Part shown: in pieces, positions 1 to 6,878 of the stretch
How the letters are laid out: the number at the start of each line of letters is the position of its first letter
Position numbering within the stretch: position 1 is the stretch's first letter
Assembly: GCA_964419335.1 (NCBI GenBank)
Contig: CAYQOX010000063.1
Location: 1 to 19,695, forward strand
DNA length: 19,695 bases
Direction of reading: 5' to 3'
From: CAYQOX01 sp964419335
Lineage (GTDB): Bacteria; Hinthialibacterota; Hinthialibacteria; Hinthialibacterales; Hinthialibacteraceae
The notes under the pieces: generated by a model
Told to the model about the DNA's origin: nothing
Database searches by the model: none
Seen by the model: only the letters and a program-made list of their open reading frames with translations
Position numbers and translations under genes: made by a program

Positions 1-481
1 TGAGCGAAATGAAAGGCTTACAGCCGGTGTATACGGAAAGCGGTGATTGGGAAGCGGATATGAATGCGGATGGTTATCGCTTGCCAACGGAAGCGAGTGG
101 GAGTATGCCTGTCGCGCGGGGACCGAAACACGTTTTTATTGGGGGGATGATCCCAATTACAACCAGATCGATGATTATGCGTGGTATGACGACAACTCAG
201 GAGGTAGAACACACGATGTAGGTCAAAAGCTGCCAAATGATTGGGGACTATATGATATGAGCGGTAATGTGTGGGAGTGGTGTCAAGATTGGTATGGAGA
301 TTACCCTAATTCTGACCAAATTGACCCAATTGGTAAACAATCTGGTTTGTTCCGCGTGTTTCGTGGTGGTTCCTGGTACATCGTACCGTGGTTCATTCGA
401 TCTGCGTACCGGAGCTGGTACTCACCCACGTTCACCAGGTACGACAGTGGGTTTCGGGTTGTGGCCTCCCGGACTCAATAA
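1..481 (+). pseudogene. FGE-sulfatase (SUMF1/C-type-lectin fold) protein, 3' part, frameshifted; probable DGR target
   Basis: The gene enters from the left edge. Reading from base 3 gives a SUMF1/FGE-like stretch ending RLPTEA. At about base 95 the frame must shift by one to continue as EWEYACRAGTETRFYWGDD, GLYDMSGNVWEWCQDWYGDY, RVFRGGSW, RSAYR and GFRVV. One G appears to be missing where GCG-GAG is expected (bases 93-97). These are hallmark motifs of the formylglycine-generating-enzyme fold, which bacteria also use as a ligand-binding C-type-lectin domain. A canonical FGE would need its catalytic Cys pair, and none is seen in this C-terminal part. The last ~35 residues look like a DGR variable region, and an avd gene follows, so a diversified binding protein is more likely than an enzyme. 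The frameshift is either real decay or an assembly error. The N-terminus is outside the window. Confidence 0.8.
360..471 (+). other. Putative DGR variable region (VR) at the 3' end of the target gene
   Basis: Codons 377-448 lie between the fixed motifs RGGSW and GFRVV. Of these 24 codons, 11 end in C (TAC, ATC, TTC, TAC, AGC, TAC, CCC, TTC, ACC, TAC, GAC), and 8 encode Tyr, Phe or Trp. This is the look of AAC-type template codons after adenine mutagenesis to NNC, at the positions that vary in FGE-fold DGR targets. The invariant 3' flank has a G/C-only run (462-471), similar in position to the initiation-of-mutagenic-homing sequence. No matching template repeat was found in the window, so the assignment rests on pattern and on the adjacent avd gene. 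Confidence 0.6.
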
Positions 482-534
482 ACCTTGGTACTTTTACACT
501 ATTACCCTTGGAATTTTTTAACTTGATACTTTTT

Positions 535-552
535 GCTGCGCGTTAGCGCAGC
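535..552 (+). other. GC-rich hairpin/cruciform downstream of the VR
   Basis: A perfect 7-bp inverted repeat, GCTGCGC / GCGCAGC, encloses the 4-nt loop GTTA. It starts 53 bases after the target-gene stop codon and 32 bases before the avd start. Known DGRs carry a short GC-rich hairpin with a tetraloop just after the VR that promotes target recognition. The loop here does not fit the described GRNA consensus. No T-run follows, so it is not an obvious terminator. Confidence 0.55.
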
Positions 553-584
553 TCGCGTGAATTTTTAAAAATGGGGGAATTATT

Positions 585-845
585 ATGAGGAAATCGAAAA
601 AAACTCAACACCCAGTCATTGTCCAAAAACTGTATGATATTTTAGTATGGGTTTCTCCCTTGGTCGCTAAGTTTCCAAAAGACAAAAGGTACACAATTGG
701 AAATAGAATGGAGAGCCAGTTATTAGATGTTCTGGAAACACTGGTAGAAGCTTCTTATACCAAACAAAAGCTCCCATTACTTCAAAAAGCAAATCGTGAA
801 CTTGAAAAGTTTCGATTCCTATCTCGGCTTGCGAAGGATTTTATT
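585..845 (+). pseudogene. avd: Avd-like DGR accessory protein, 3'-truncated
   Basis: Residues ~10-86 read as a bAvd-family four-helix-bundle protein. Key stretches are KLYDILVWVSPLVAKFPKD, RYTIGNRMESQLLDVLETLV and EKFRFLSRLAKD. Avd forms a barrel-shaped pentamer that works with the DGR reverse transcriptase in mutagenic retrohoming. Family members are about 110-130 residues, so roughly the last helix is missing. After RLAKDF the frame runs on without a stop into transposase sequence, giving a 343-codon chimeric ORF (585-1616). The start is supported by a GGGGGA ribosome-binding site 6 bases upstream of the ATG. The position between a VR-bearing target gene and the usual site of TR and RT matches the common DGR order. 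The family assignment is from recognition of the sequence; the breakpoint is accurate only to ~30 bases. Confidence 0.8.
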
Positions 846-1616
846 CCGCTTCAGTCGGAACTGGAATTTTTTGATGAAGATGTGATGGAAGTGGGGGAGG
901 ATGGTATCCGCTATATATTACGGCGGAATCCTAGCCGGGCGAACGAAATCGACCTAAGCCGAAAAAACAAGCAGCAAAGCCTTCAAAAGAAAGTGGAAAA
1001 GGAAAACACCTATTTGCGTGATCATCCCCGGGCTCAGGTGGACAAAGCGCTTAAGCGGGTGAACCAACGTATAGAGAAACTTAACATCGGGAAGTGGATA
1101 ACCGTGCAGGCGGAAGGGCGAACGCTTTGTTTACAGGTCGATCAGGAGGCTTTGGCCGAATTACAACGCCTGGATGGATGTTACGTGATCACGACCGACA
1201 CGCCGGTTGACAAAGCGTCTTCCCAACAGATTCATGACCGTTATAAAGATTTATCCCATGTGGAAAGAGCGTTCCGCACCATGAAGACCGTTTTGTTGGA
1301 AACGCGGCCTCATTTTGTTCGCAAAGAGGATCGGACAAGAGGGCAGGTGTTCGCGGTGATGTTAGCGTATAAAATCAGCCGATCTTTGGAAGAAGCCTGG
1401 AAATCATTGGACTGCACTGTGGAAGAAGGGATCAAAGAACTCAGTTCGATTTGTTCCGTTGAAGTTGATATGAAGAACGTAAAAATTCAATCTGTCCCCC
1501 AGCCTCGCCCTTTTGGGAAAGAGTTGTTAAAATCGATAAATCTGACTCTTCCTGAGGCGGTTCCTTCGCGAGGTGTCCAAGTAGACACGAGGAAAAAACT
1601 TACACGCCCCGATTAA
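846..1616 (+). mobile_element. IS4/IS1634-like transposase, C-terminal half (remnant)
   Basis: This is the second part of the chimeric ORF. It starts near SELEFFDEDVMEVGEDGIRY and contains ILRRNPSRA, a basic coiled region, DGCYVITTDTP and YKDLSHVERAFRTMK, ending TRKKLTRPD. The Y-KDLSHV-E-RAFRTM-K segment fits the C1 region of IS4-superfamily DDE transposases, with the catalytic Glu (residue 227 of the ORF) and the Lys seven residues later. Full-length members are ~450-600 residues. The N-terminal DNA-binding part and both catalytic Asp residues are absent, so it cannot be active. The C-terminus looks natural. I could not identify a terminal inverted repeat downstream. The upstream border coincides with the avd truncation, pointing to an IS-linked deletion. 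Confidence 0.75.
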
Positions 1617-1702
1617 GCACCTGATTTGAATAGGTTTACGTACTACATCAGTACAGGCCATTTCTGGAAGATCCGATAAAACCCTAAATCTGAAAAATAC
1701 TC

Positions 1703-1732
1703 TTGACATTTCTTCGCTCGTTCGCTTAATAT
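1703..1732 (+). promoter_or_regulatory. Sigma70-type promoter for the secreted-protein gene
   Basis: TTGACA (1703-1708) matches the -35 consensus exactly. It is followed by TTAATA (17-bp spacer) or TAATAT (18-bp spacer) as a -10. A 13-base near-palindrome, TCGAATGATTCGA (1738-1750), lies at the expected transcription start and could be an operator. The leader to the ATG at 1915 would be ~175 nt. The rest of 1617-1914 shows no gene and no recognisable IS end. Confidence 0.55.
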
Positions 1733-1914
1733 AATTATCGAATGATTCGAGCAAAATCTTACGTACACAACATCTCTGCCCTCTCTCTCCCTTGTTAGGT
1801 GTTATTTTAATCCGAACTTAGTTGACCAGAAATAATAAATCTTGTTATCAATAAAAATGTTTTTTTTATCCATCTTGCTTATTCAATAACTTTTTATTTT
1901 AGGAGGAATGAAAA

Positions 1915-3057
1915 ATGAAGAACAAATTGAAAAGCGGAATGGGAAGGATTTTTACCGTATGCGTTGGTACTTTGGCACTTCTTGGACTTGTCGTCATACC
2001 CTCTTTGGCTGACCGAGGCGGTTGGACCGATCCACCCGGTGGATGGCAATTCGTGGAGGAATGGCACGAAATCCCACGTTACGACACTGACCCTGAGGAA
2101 GAGGTATGGCTGCATGACTCTTCTAGTGATTCCTATTCAGGGAATGCCCACACGGAGTTATTTCAAGAAAATGGCTGGGAAGGAGGAGATGTGGTTCGCA
2201 TTGATACCATCCCCGGGGCTGGTGATACCGAAGATGGATCAACCCCCGCGGAGGATGCCATGGTATTCACCATGATTGATTTGGGGGAACCTAGGGTTTT
2301 AGGTATTGATGACCCTAGCGACCGAAAACTTAACTTCATCCATGTCGCCCGTACAGAAGACGGAGAGATGATCGAATTCCCCTATCAAGACGGCGGAATC
2401 ACCCTTTTGGTGCGATATAGAGTCCCACCCATCGAGCACGAAGCCCCCTTCCAAGAAGCCAACGAGTTCTCAGGCGATCCTCCCTTCATTTTCGCAGAAC
2501 GCCCTTGGACTCCACCCCAATACGACCGCGTCCAAGTCGGTTTAGGCTATATCGATGAAGCCTTCACAGACTTAGTCGTTACTACGGGCGTCGGATATTA
2601 CGCCCCCAATTCTCTTTGGATTCTTGGGAACTATGAAGAAGGAGGTAATAACCACCCCTTAGCCCGTACCGACATTGATGATCCCGGTGAATACTTGGTT
2701 GGAGGTATCGAGAATCATTTAATCCGCGACGATATCGACACCACAGAGTTCCACAGCATTTGGCTCACCGCCCAAGCCCAAGAAGAGGACCCCTGGATGA
2801 TTGACGTCTCGGTTTGGATTGATGGAGAAGCAGAACCTGCCCTTGAAACCGTCATCCAACGAGGGCCGGATGCTCCCACGCCTCCCGATCCCAACGAAGA
2901 AGGAGCCTTTCCCGGCTTCCAAACCAACATCGAAATTGGGGCCGCAGCAACCAATAACTTCGCCGCTTTCCAATTCGATTACATCGCGGCAAGATTCGAT
3001 CAAGCCATTCCCCCAGAACCAAGCGAGACCAGTGTCCAAACATGGGAACTCTATTAA
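1915..3057 (+). CDS. Secreted protein of unknown function, beta-rich
   Basis: A 380-residue protein with a clear Sec signal peptide: a basic N-region (MKNKLKSGMGR), a hydrophobic core to about residue 29 and a likely signal-peptidase I site after SLA (30-32). The mature part is rich in Asp, Glu, Trp, Gly and Pro, with no Cys seen. It has alternating hydrophobic stretches (ITLLVRYRV, RVQVGLGYID, WMIDVSVWID) and ends in FQFDYIAARFDQ, which resembles the closing strands of concanavalin-like/LamG domains. This is a weak resemblance and no family is assigned. The start has a perfect AGGAGG at 1901-1906. The gene is monocistronic, with its own promoter and terminator. A role at the cell surface or in polysaccharide binding is only inferred from the nearby sulfatases. 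Confidence 0.85.
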   Translation: MKNKLKSGMGRIFTVCVGTLALLGLVVIPSLADRGGWTDPPGGWQFVEEWHEIPRYDTDPEEEVWLHDSSSDSYSGNAHTELFQENGWEGGDVVRIDTIPGAGDTEDGSTPAEDAMVFTMIDLGEPRVLGIDDPSDRKLNFIHVARTEDGEMIEFPYQDGGITLLVRYRVPPIEHEAPFQEANEFSGDPPFIFAERPWTPPQYDRVQVGLGYIDEAFTDLVVTTGVGYYAPNSLWILGNYEEGGNNHPLARTDIDDPGEYLVGGIENHLIRDDIDTTEFHSIWLTAQAQEEDPWMIDVSVWIDGEAEPALETVIQRGPDAPTPPDPNEEGAFPGFQTNIEIGAAATNNFAAFQFDYIAARFDQAIPPEPSETSVQTWELY

Positions 3058-3094
3058 TCATCATGCATTCATTTGAATAATTAATTACGTATAG

Positions 3095-3135
3095 AAAAAC
3101 CCGGGGGAGTGCTCAATATACCCACCCGGGTTTTT
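3095..3135 (+). terminator. Rho-independent terminator after the secreted-protein gene
   Basis: AAAAACCCGGG (3095-3105) and CCCGGGTTTTT (3125-3135) form an 11-bp stem around a 19-nt loop, ending in a T-run, 37 bases after the stop codon. The A-tract also makes it plausible in the opposite direction. Confidence 0.8.
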
Positions 3136-3148
3136 ATCTTTTCGGGTT

Positions 3149-3362
3149 CATCCTATATTTGAGTACTTTTTGATACATTGAAAAGAAACCATGATTCTAA
3201 AGTGAGAACCATGACTTTTTTCAATCTTAAAGAATCAAATCAACACGCCGAAGTAACTTGTGTGGTACGGCTTTCACAGCAAGCGGCCCTTAAGGCCGCG
3301 CGGAGACAAGCGGAACCCATCCCCAAGGCGTCTTCCCAAAAAAAATACTCACTTTCGTGATG
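3149..3362 (+). repeat. ~215-bp interspersed repeat, copy 1
   Basis: It shares its whole length with 6550-6767 and with 19532 to the window end. The ends are imperfect inverted repeats: the left starts CATCC..TTGAGTACTTTTT, and the right end, reverse complemented, starts CATCACG..GTGAGTATTTTT. The core holds a hairpin GCGGCC-CTTAA-GGCCGC (about 3283-3299) nested inside a CTTGT...ACAAG pairing. All copies have the same orientation in this window. No transposase and no clear target-site duplication are seen. It resembles a MITE or a structured non-coding repeat. Confidence 0.85.
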
Positions 3363-3429
3363 TTCTTCTTTTCTTTTATCTCATTCAGAATTTTCTAATC
3401 TTATAAGCAAATGTACACGAAATAACATT

Positions 3430-4035
3430 TTAATTATACGTCTTCGCGCTGGTTCCCACGATATCTCCACTCGAATGCAATCCATTGCTCGTATGATAGA
3501 AAGCACCTCCATCCCCATTAGGCCCTGCTTTCTCTGGCGTCTTCAACGCCCGTAAACCAACCGACCAATTTGTCCAAGGCCAATCCGTATCACCATCAGG
3601 CCCGCCTGAGACCGTGACCCAAGATACCCCCGCGGCCTTATATTCTGCAATCCGGGATTGACCCGATGAGGTATCCGGTTCAGCCCCCAAACGCAGTGAA
3701 GCCCCATACTCATAATATTTCCTGTCTTCTTGTTTAGGAGGAAAGATATCTTGCACAATCCCAAATCCGTTGACATACGCCACCGGAGTGGTCAGTGGAA
3801 CATAGCTCTGACCGGTATAAATCTCTTCACCTCGATCCATGGGAGGCCAACCCCAGTCCACTTCATAAGTACCAATCGCTGTACGCAAAGACGACAGCTG
3901 ACCATAACAATTGGCCAATTTCGCCCGCACTTGCGCATTCAAAAAATTAGGAACCGCGATGGCCGCCAGGATACCGATAATCGCCACCACAATAAGCAAT
4001 TCAATCAAGGTAAAACCAATATCATGCTTTTTCAT
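3430..4035 (-). CDS. Type II secretion/type IV pilin-like pseudopilin with prepilin N-terminus
   Basis: A 201-residue protein opening MKKHDIG|FTLIELLIVVAIIGIL. This is the prepilin peptidase motif: a short basic leader, Gly at -1, Phe at +1 and Glu at +5, followed by a hydrophobic helix (to about residue 30) and FLNAQVRAKLANC. The rest is a globular domain rich in Gly, Trp and Tyr, as in the GspG-like orphan pseudopilins that are numerous in Planctomycetota- and Lentisphaerota-type genomes. The ATG at 4035 is preferred over an in-frame GTG at 4044 because AAGGGG (4045-4050) then sits 9 bases upstream and the leader has the usual length. No other pilus or secretion genes are nearby, so the partner apparatus must be encoded elsewhere. 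It is transcribed divergently from sulfatase 1. Confidence 0.88.
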   Translation of the reverse strand: MKKHDIGFTLIELLIVVAIIGILAAIAVPNFLNAQVRAKLANCYGQLSSLRTAIGTYEVDWGWPPMDRGEEIYTGQSYVPLTTPVAYVNGFGIVQDIFPPKQEDRKYYEYGASLRLGAEPDTSSGQSRIAEYKAAGVSWVTVSGGPDGDTDWPWTNWSVGLRALKTPEKAGPNGDGGAFYHTSNGLHSSGDIVGTSAKTYN

Positions 4036-4308
4036 TATTGCCACCCCTTCTTTGGAAAAAATCGAATAAGGAATAACACCCTATTTCCAAAATAAATAGC
4101 AATTAATTTTCGCAAATTATCACTTGAAGTTCTACTTCTCTCCCATGTTCTTACAAAAAAATTACATTTGTACCATTTCATAATAAATACCAAATATATT
4201 TAGGTCCAGCCTGATCCTTTAAAATCACAAAATCATTGGCTTTTTAACAAAAATATGGTAGGGTCAAGAATTAATGATGAACAAATATTAATTTCTCGCG
4301 AGGTTATT

Positions 4309-5823
4309 ATGAATCCAAAAATGAAACGCAGTGATTTTTTGAAAGTCATGGGATTAGGGGCGGCTTCCATGGCCTTCCCTCAATCCCTCTTAGCCGCAGC
4401 CCAGGGGGAAAAGAAACCAAACATCTTGTTTATCTTCACCGATGACCACGCCTCCCATGCCATCAGCGCCTATGGCTCTCAAATCAATAAAACCCCCAAT
4501 ATCGACCGGATCGCCAACGAAGGGATCCTCTTCGAGAACTGTTTTTGCACGAACTCCATCTGCGCCCCTAGCCGGGCAGTGATCCTCACAGGCAAACATA
4601 GCCATCTCAATGGCGTTCCTACCAACCGGGAACGGTTCGACGGCTCTCAACAAACCTTCCCTAAAATTCTCCAAGACGTGGGTTACCAAACCGCCATGAT
4701 CGGTAAATGGCATCTCAAATCCGATCCCACCGGCTTTGATTATTGGAATGTCCTCATCGGCCAAGGTCCCTACTACAATCCCCCCATGAAAACCCCGGAG
4801 GGCGTCACCCAACACACAGGATACACCACCGACATCATCACCGATATTTCCCTAGATTGGCTTAAAAATGAACGGGATGAAGACAAACCCTTCATGATGA
4901 TGTACCAACACAAAGCCCCTCACCGCAATTGGCAGCCAGGCCCCGATCACCTCACTATGTATGATGATGAAGAGATTCCCGAACCAGAAACCCTCTTCGA
5001 TGACTACTCCAACCGCACCAGCGCCACTAAAACCCAGACCATGACCATCAAAAATCATCTCAACAAACGGGATCTCAAACTCGAACCACCCGGAAACCTA
5101 ACCAATGAACAATTGGAAAAGTGGAACGAAGCTTATGAACCCAAAAACGAAGCCTTTCAGGAAGCAAATCTGGAAGGCAAAGAACTCGTCCGCTGGAAAT
5201 ATCAGCGCTATATCAAAGATTACTTACGCACTATCGCTTCCGTGGATGACAACGTCGGCCGCGTGTTGGATTACCTCGATGAAAGCGGTCTTGCCGAGAA
5301 TACCATCGTGATTTACAGCTCTGACCAAGGTTTCTATCTCGGCGATCATGGTTGGTTCGACAAGCGCTGGATGTACGAAGAATCACTACGCATGCCTTTG
5401 TTAATCCGCTGGCCTGGCGTCATCCAACCAGGCACCAAAAACGAGGATATCGTTCAAAACCTCGATTTTGCCGAAACTTTCCTTGATGCTGCCGGGGCCA
5501 AAATCCCCTCGGATATGCAAGGAAAAAGCCTTCTCCCAGTCATGAAAGGAGATACCCCCGACGATTGGCGTGATGCCATCTATTACCACTACCATGAGTT
5601 CCCCGGCGCCCATAGTGTTCAAAAACATTACGGCGTTCGCACCAAACGCTACAAATTAATTCATTATTACGAAATCGATGAATGGGAACTTTTCGACTTG
5701 AAGGAAGATCCAAACGAACTTCATAGTGTGTATGCTGAACCTGAATATGAAAACATCCAAAACCGTTTGGAGAAAAAACTCATAGAACTACAGAAAAAAT
5801 ACAAAGACCCCATCGCTGAATAA
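4309..5823 (+). CDS. Exported S1-family sulfatase (FGly type)
   Basis: A 504-residue type I sulfatase. The N-terminus MKRSDFLKVMGLGAASMAF is a Tat-like (KR) or Sec signal. NILFIFTDDH (38-47) supplies the Asp pair for the calcium site. C85-A-P-S-R is the C-x-P-x-R motif whose Cys is oxidised to formylglycine. GKWHL, KAPHRNW and SDQGFYLGDHGWFDK are further active-site motifs. The tail RYKLIHYYEIDEWELFDLKE followed by DPNELHS is the C-terminal sulfatase subdomain (DUF4976-like). It resembles sulfatases annotated as N-acetylglucosamine-6-sulfatase or mucin-desulfating; the substrate cannot be set from the sequence. The start at 4309 has GAGG 5 bases upstream; the frame is open from 4255 but that extension lacks a signal-like sequence. 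Activity needs an FGE or anaerobic maturase from elsewhere in the genome. Confidence 0.9.
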   Translation: MNPKMKRSDFLKVMGLGAASMAFPQSLLAAAQGEKKPNILFIFTDDHASHAISAYGSQINKTPNIDRIANEGILFENCFCTNSICAPSRAVILTGKHSHLNGVPTNRERFDGSQQTFPKILQDVGYQTAMIGKWHLKSDPTGFDYWNVLIGQGPYYNPPMKTPEGVTQHTGYTTDIITDISLDWLKNERDEDKPFMMMYQHKAPHRNWQPGPDHLTMYDDEEIPEPETLFDDYSNRTSATKTQTMTIKNHLNKRDLKLEPPGNLTNEQLEKWNEAYEPKNEAFQEANLEGKELVRWKYQRYIKDYLRTIASVDDNVGRVLDYLDESGLAENTIVIYSSDQGFYLGDHGWFDKRWMYEESLRMPLLIRWPGVIQPGTKNEDIVQNLDFAETFLDAAGAKIPSDMQGKSLLPVMKGDTPDDWRDAIYYHYHEFPGAHSVQKHYGVRTKRYKLIHYYEIDEWELFDLKEDPNELHSVYAEPEYENIQNRLEKKLIELQKKYKDPIAE

Positions 5824-5849
5824 CTCATCAGAAATTGCAACCTTACTTC

Positions 5850-5886
5850 CGGGGCTGAGAAGCAACACTTCCCAGCCCCGTTTTTC
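5850..5886 (+). terminator. Rho-independent terminator after sulfatase 1
   Basis: CGGGGCTG (5850-5857) pairs with CAGCCCCG (5873-5880) and is followed by TTTTT. It lies 27 bases after the stop codon and abuts the 3' end of the opposing DUF4185-like gene. Confidence 0.85.
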
Positions 5887-5888
5887 TT

Positions 5889-6518
5889 TCACCGTAAAAC
5901 CAAATCAGCCTTGCGCACCGAAAACGCATCCATCCCCGAAAAGACCAGATAAGCCTCACGCCCGTCTTCGCTCATCCATTTCGTGGGAAACGAACTGCTC
6001 TCTCCCGGCCCCAGTTCCCACTCTTCGGTATAAAAAACCGTCGTCCAGGGCCCCCAGGGTTCCGGCGCATCATAAATGCCAAATCCACCTTCAAAACGAG
6101 ACTCAGTCCCCGGCAACGTTTGGCACCATAGATAACGCTCTAATCCCGCATTGTAACTTATACCCGAACGGTAACATCCGCCTTCATTTTGAAATACTGC
6201 CCCCCGCTCTTCAATCGACCTGCTCCAATAGGGATTCCCATCCTCATCCAAGTGAGTAAAAAACTCATACGCCTCTCGCTCCGTGATTTGATCCTTCGGC
6301 ACCCGCGCCATGGTCATACGATCCGCTTCCACATACGCACTGTCGGAATCATGGGAATAGACATACACATAATCATCCCGCACACCAGCATAATTTTTCC
6401 CAAAATTCAAAAAAGTGGGACACCCAAAACCATCTTGGAATCTCCACTCACTCCAGCTCCAGGTTTTCCCATGATCCTCTAACAAAAGTTTTTCATAGAA
6501 TCCATTGAAACCTATTTT
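5889..6518 (-). pseudogene. DUF4185-like beta-propeller protein, 5'-truncated remnant
   Basis: About 209 residues are open in frame up to a TAG at 6519-6521. The sequence upstream of the nearest possible start (TTG at 6485) is still protein-like: FNGFYEKLLLEDHGKTWSWS. There is no ATG and no ribosome-binding site, so the 5' part of the gene is missing. The retained part has DDYVYVYSHDSDSAY, MTMARVPKDQI, GAVFQNEGG, YNAGLERYLWC, GFGIYDAPEPWGPW and YLVFSGMDAFSVRKADLVL. These are repeated blade-like motifs of the DUF4185/glycosidase-like five-bladed propeller proteins often found near sulfatases. Full-length relatives are ~350-450 residues. The truncation point lies about 30 bases from repeat copy 2. 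The family name is moderate confidence; the truncation is directly visible. Confidence 0.65.
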
Positions 6519-6549
6519 CTAATCCTTTATTCTAGTAAAAAATAAAGGG

Positions 6550-6767
6550 CATCCTGTATTTGAGTACATTTTGAGGCATTGAAAGGAAAACATGAGATGA
6601 TCCTAAAGTAAGAACCATGGCTATTTCCAATTTATATGTATCGAATCAAAACGCCGAAGGGGCTTGTGTGGAGCGGTTTTCGGAGCAAGCGGCCCTTAAG
6701 ACCGCGCGGAGACAAGCGGAACCCATCCCCAAGGCGTTAATCCAAAAAAGTACTCACTTGCGTGATG
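6550..6767 (+). repeat. ~215-bp interspersed repeat, copy 2
   Basis: It has the same boundaries as copy 1, and the clearest right end: AAAAAAGTACTCACTTGCGT then GATG. Its reverse complement matches the left end at about 18 of 23 positions (scored against the left end of copy 3). The ~50-base core around GCGGCC-CTTAAG-CCGC differs from copy 1 by only about one base, while the left half is more diverged. A 53-codon ORF (6617-6778) runs through it and on past its right end; the same frame is open in the other copies, but it does not show third-position-biased change and is probably not coding. The copy sits at the broken end of the DUF4185-like gene. Confidence 0.85.
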
Positions 6768-6878
6768 AGCCAAAATAGAATCCCCCCTGAACCGGGATTC
6801 ACTCGTGACTTAATAAAAAGTTTCTTACAACGATCGATTTATTGACCAACATATTTTTAAATAGAAAAGAAGGGTATT

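Noticed and set aside
1617..1914. Search for a DGR template repeat or IS right end after the transposase
   Set aside because: No stretch resembling 360-471 on either strand, and no inverted repeat that I could pair with another IS end.
3149..3362. CRISPR array or REP cluster from the repeated sequence
   Set aside because: Copies are ~215 bp and kilobases apart, with no regular spacers and no cas genes.
3730..4095. 121-codon ORF opposite the pseudopilin
   Set aside because: It is antisense to a clear prepilin-motif gene and its product resembles no protein.
4390..4815. 141-codon ORF antisense to sulfatase 1
   Set aside because: It lies fully within a well-supported gene and its Gly/Val/Asp-rich content is a codon-bias shadow.
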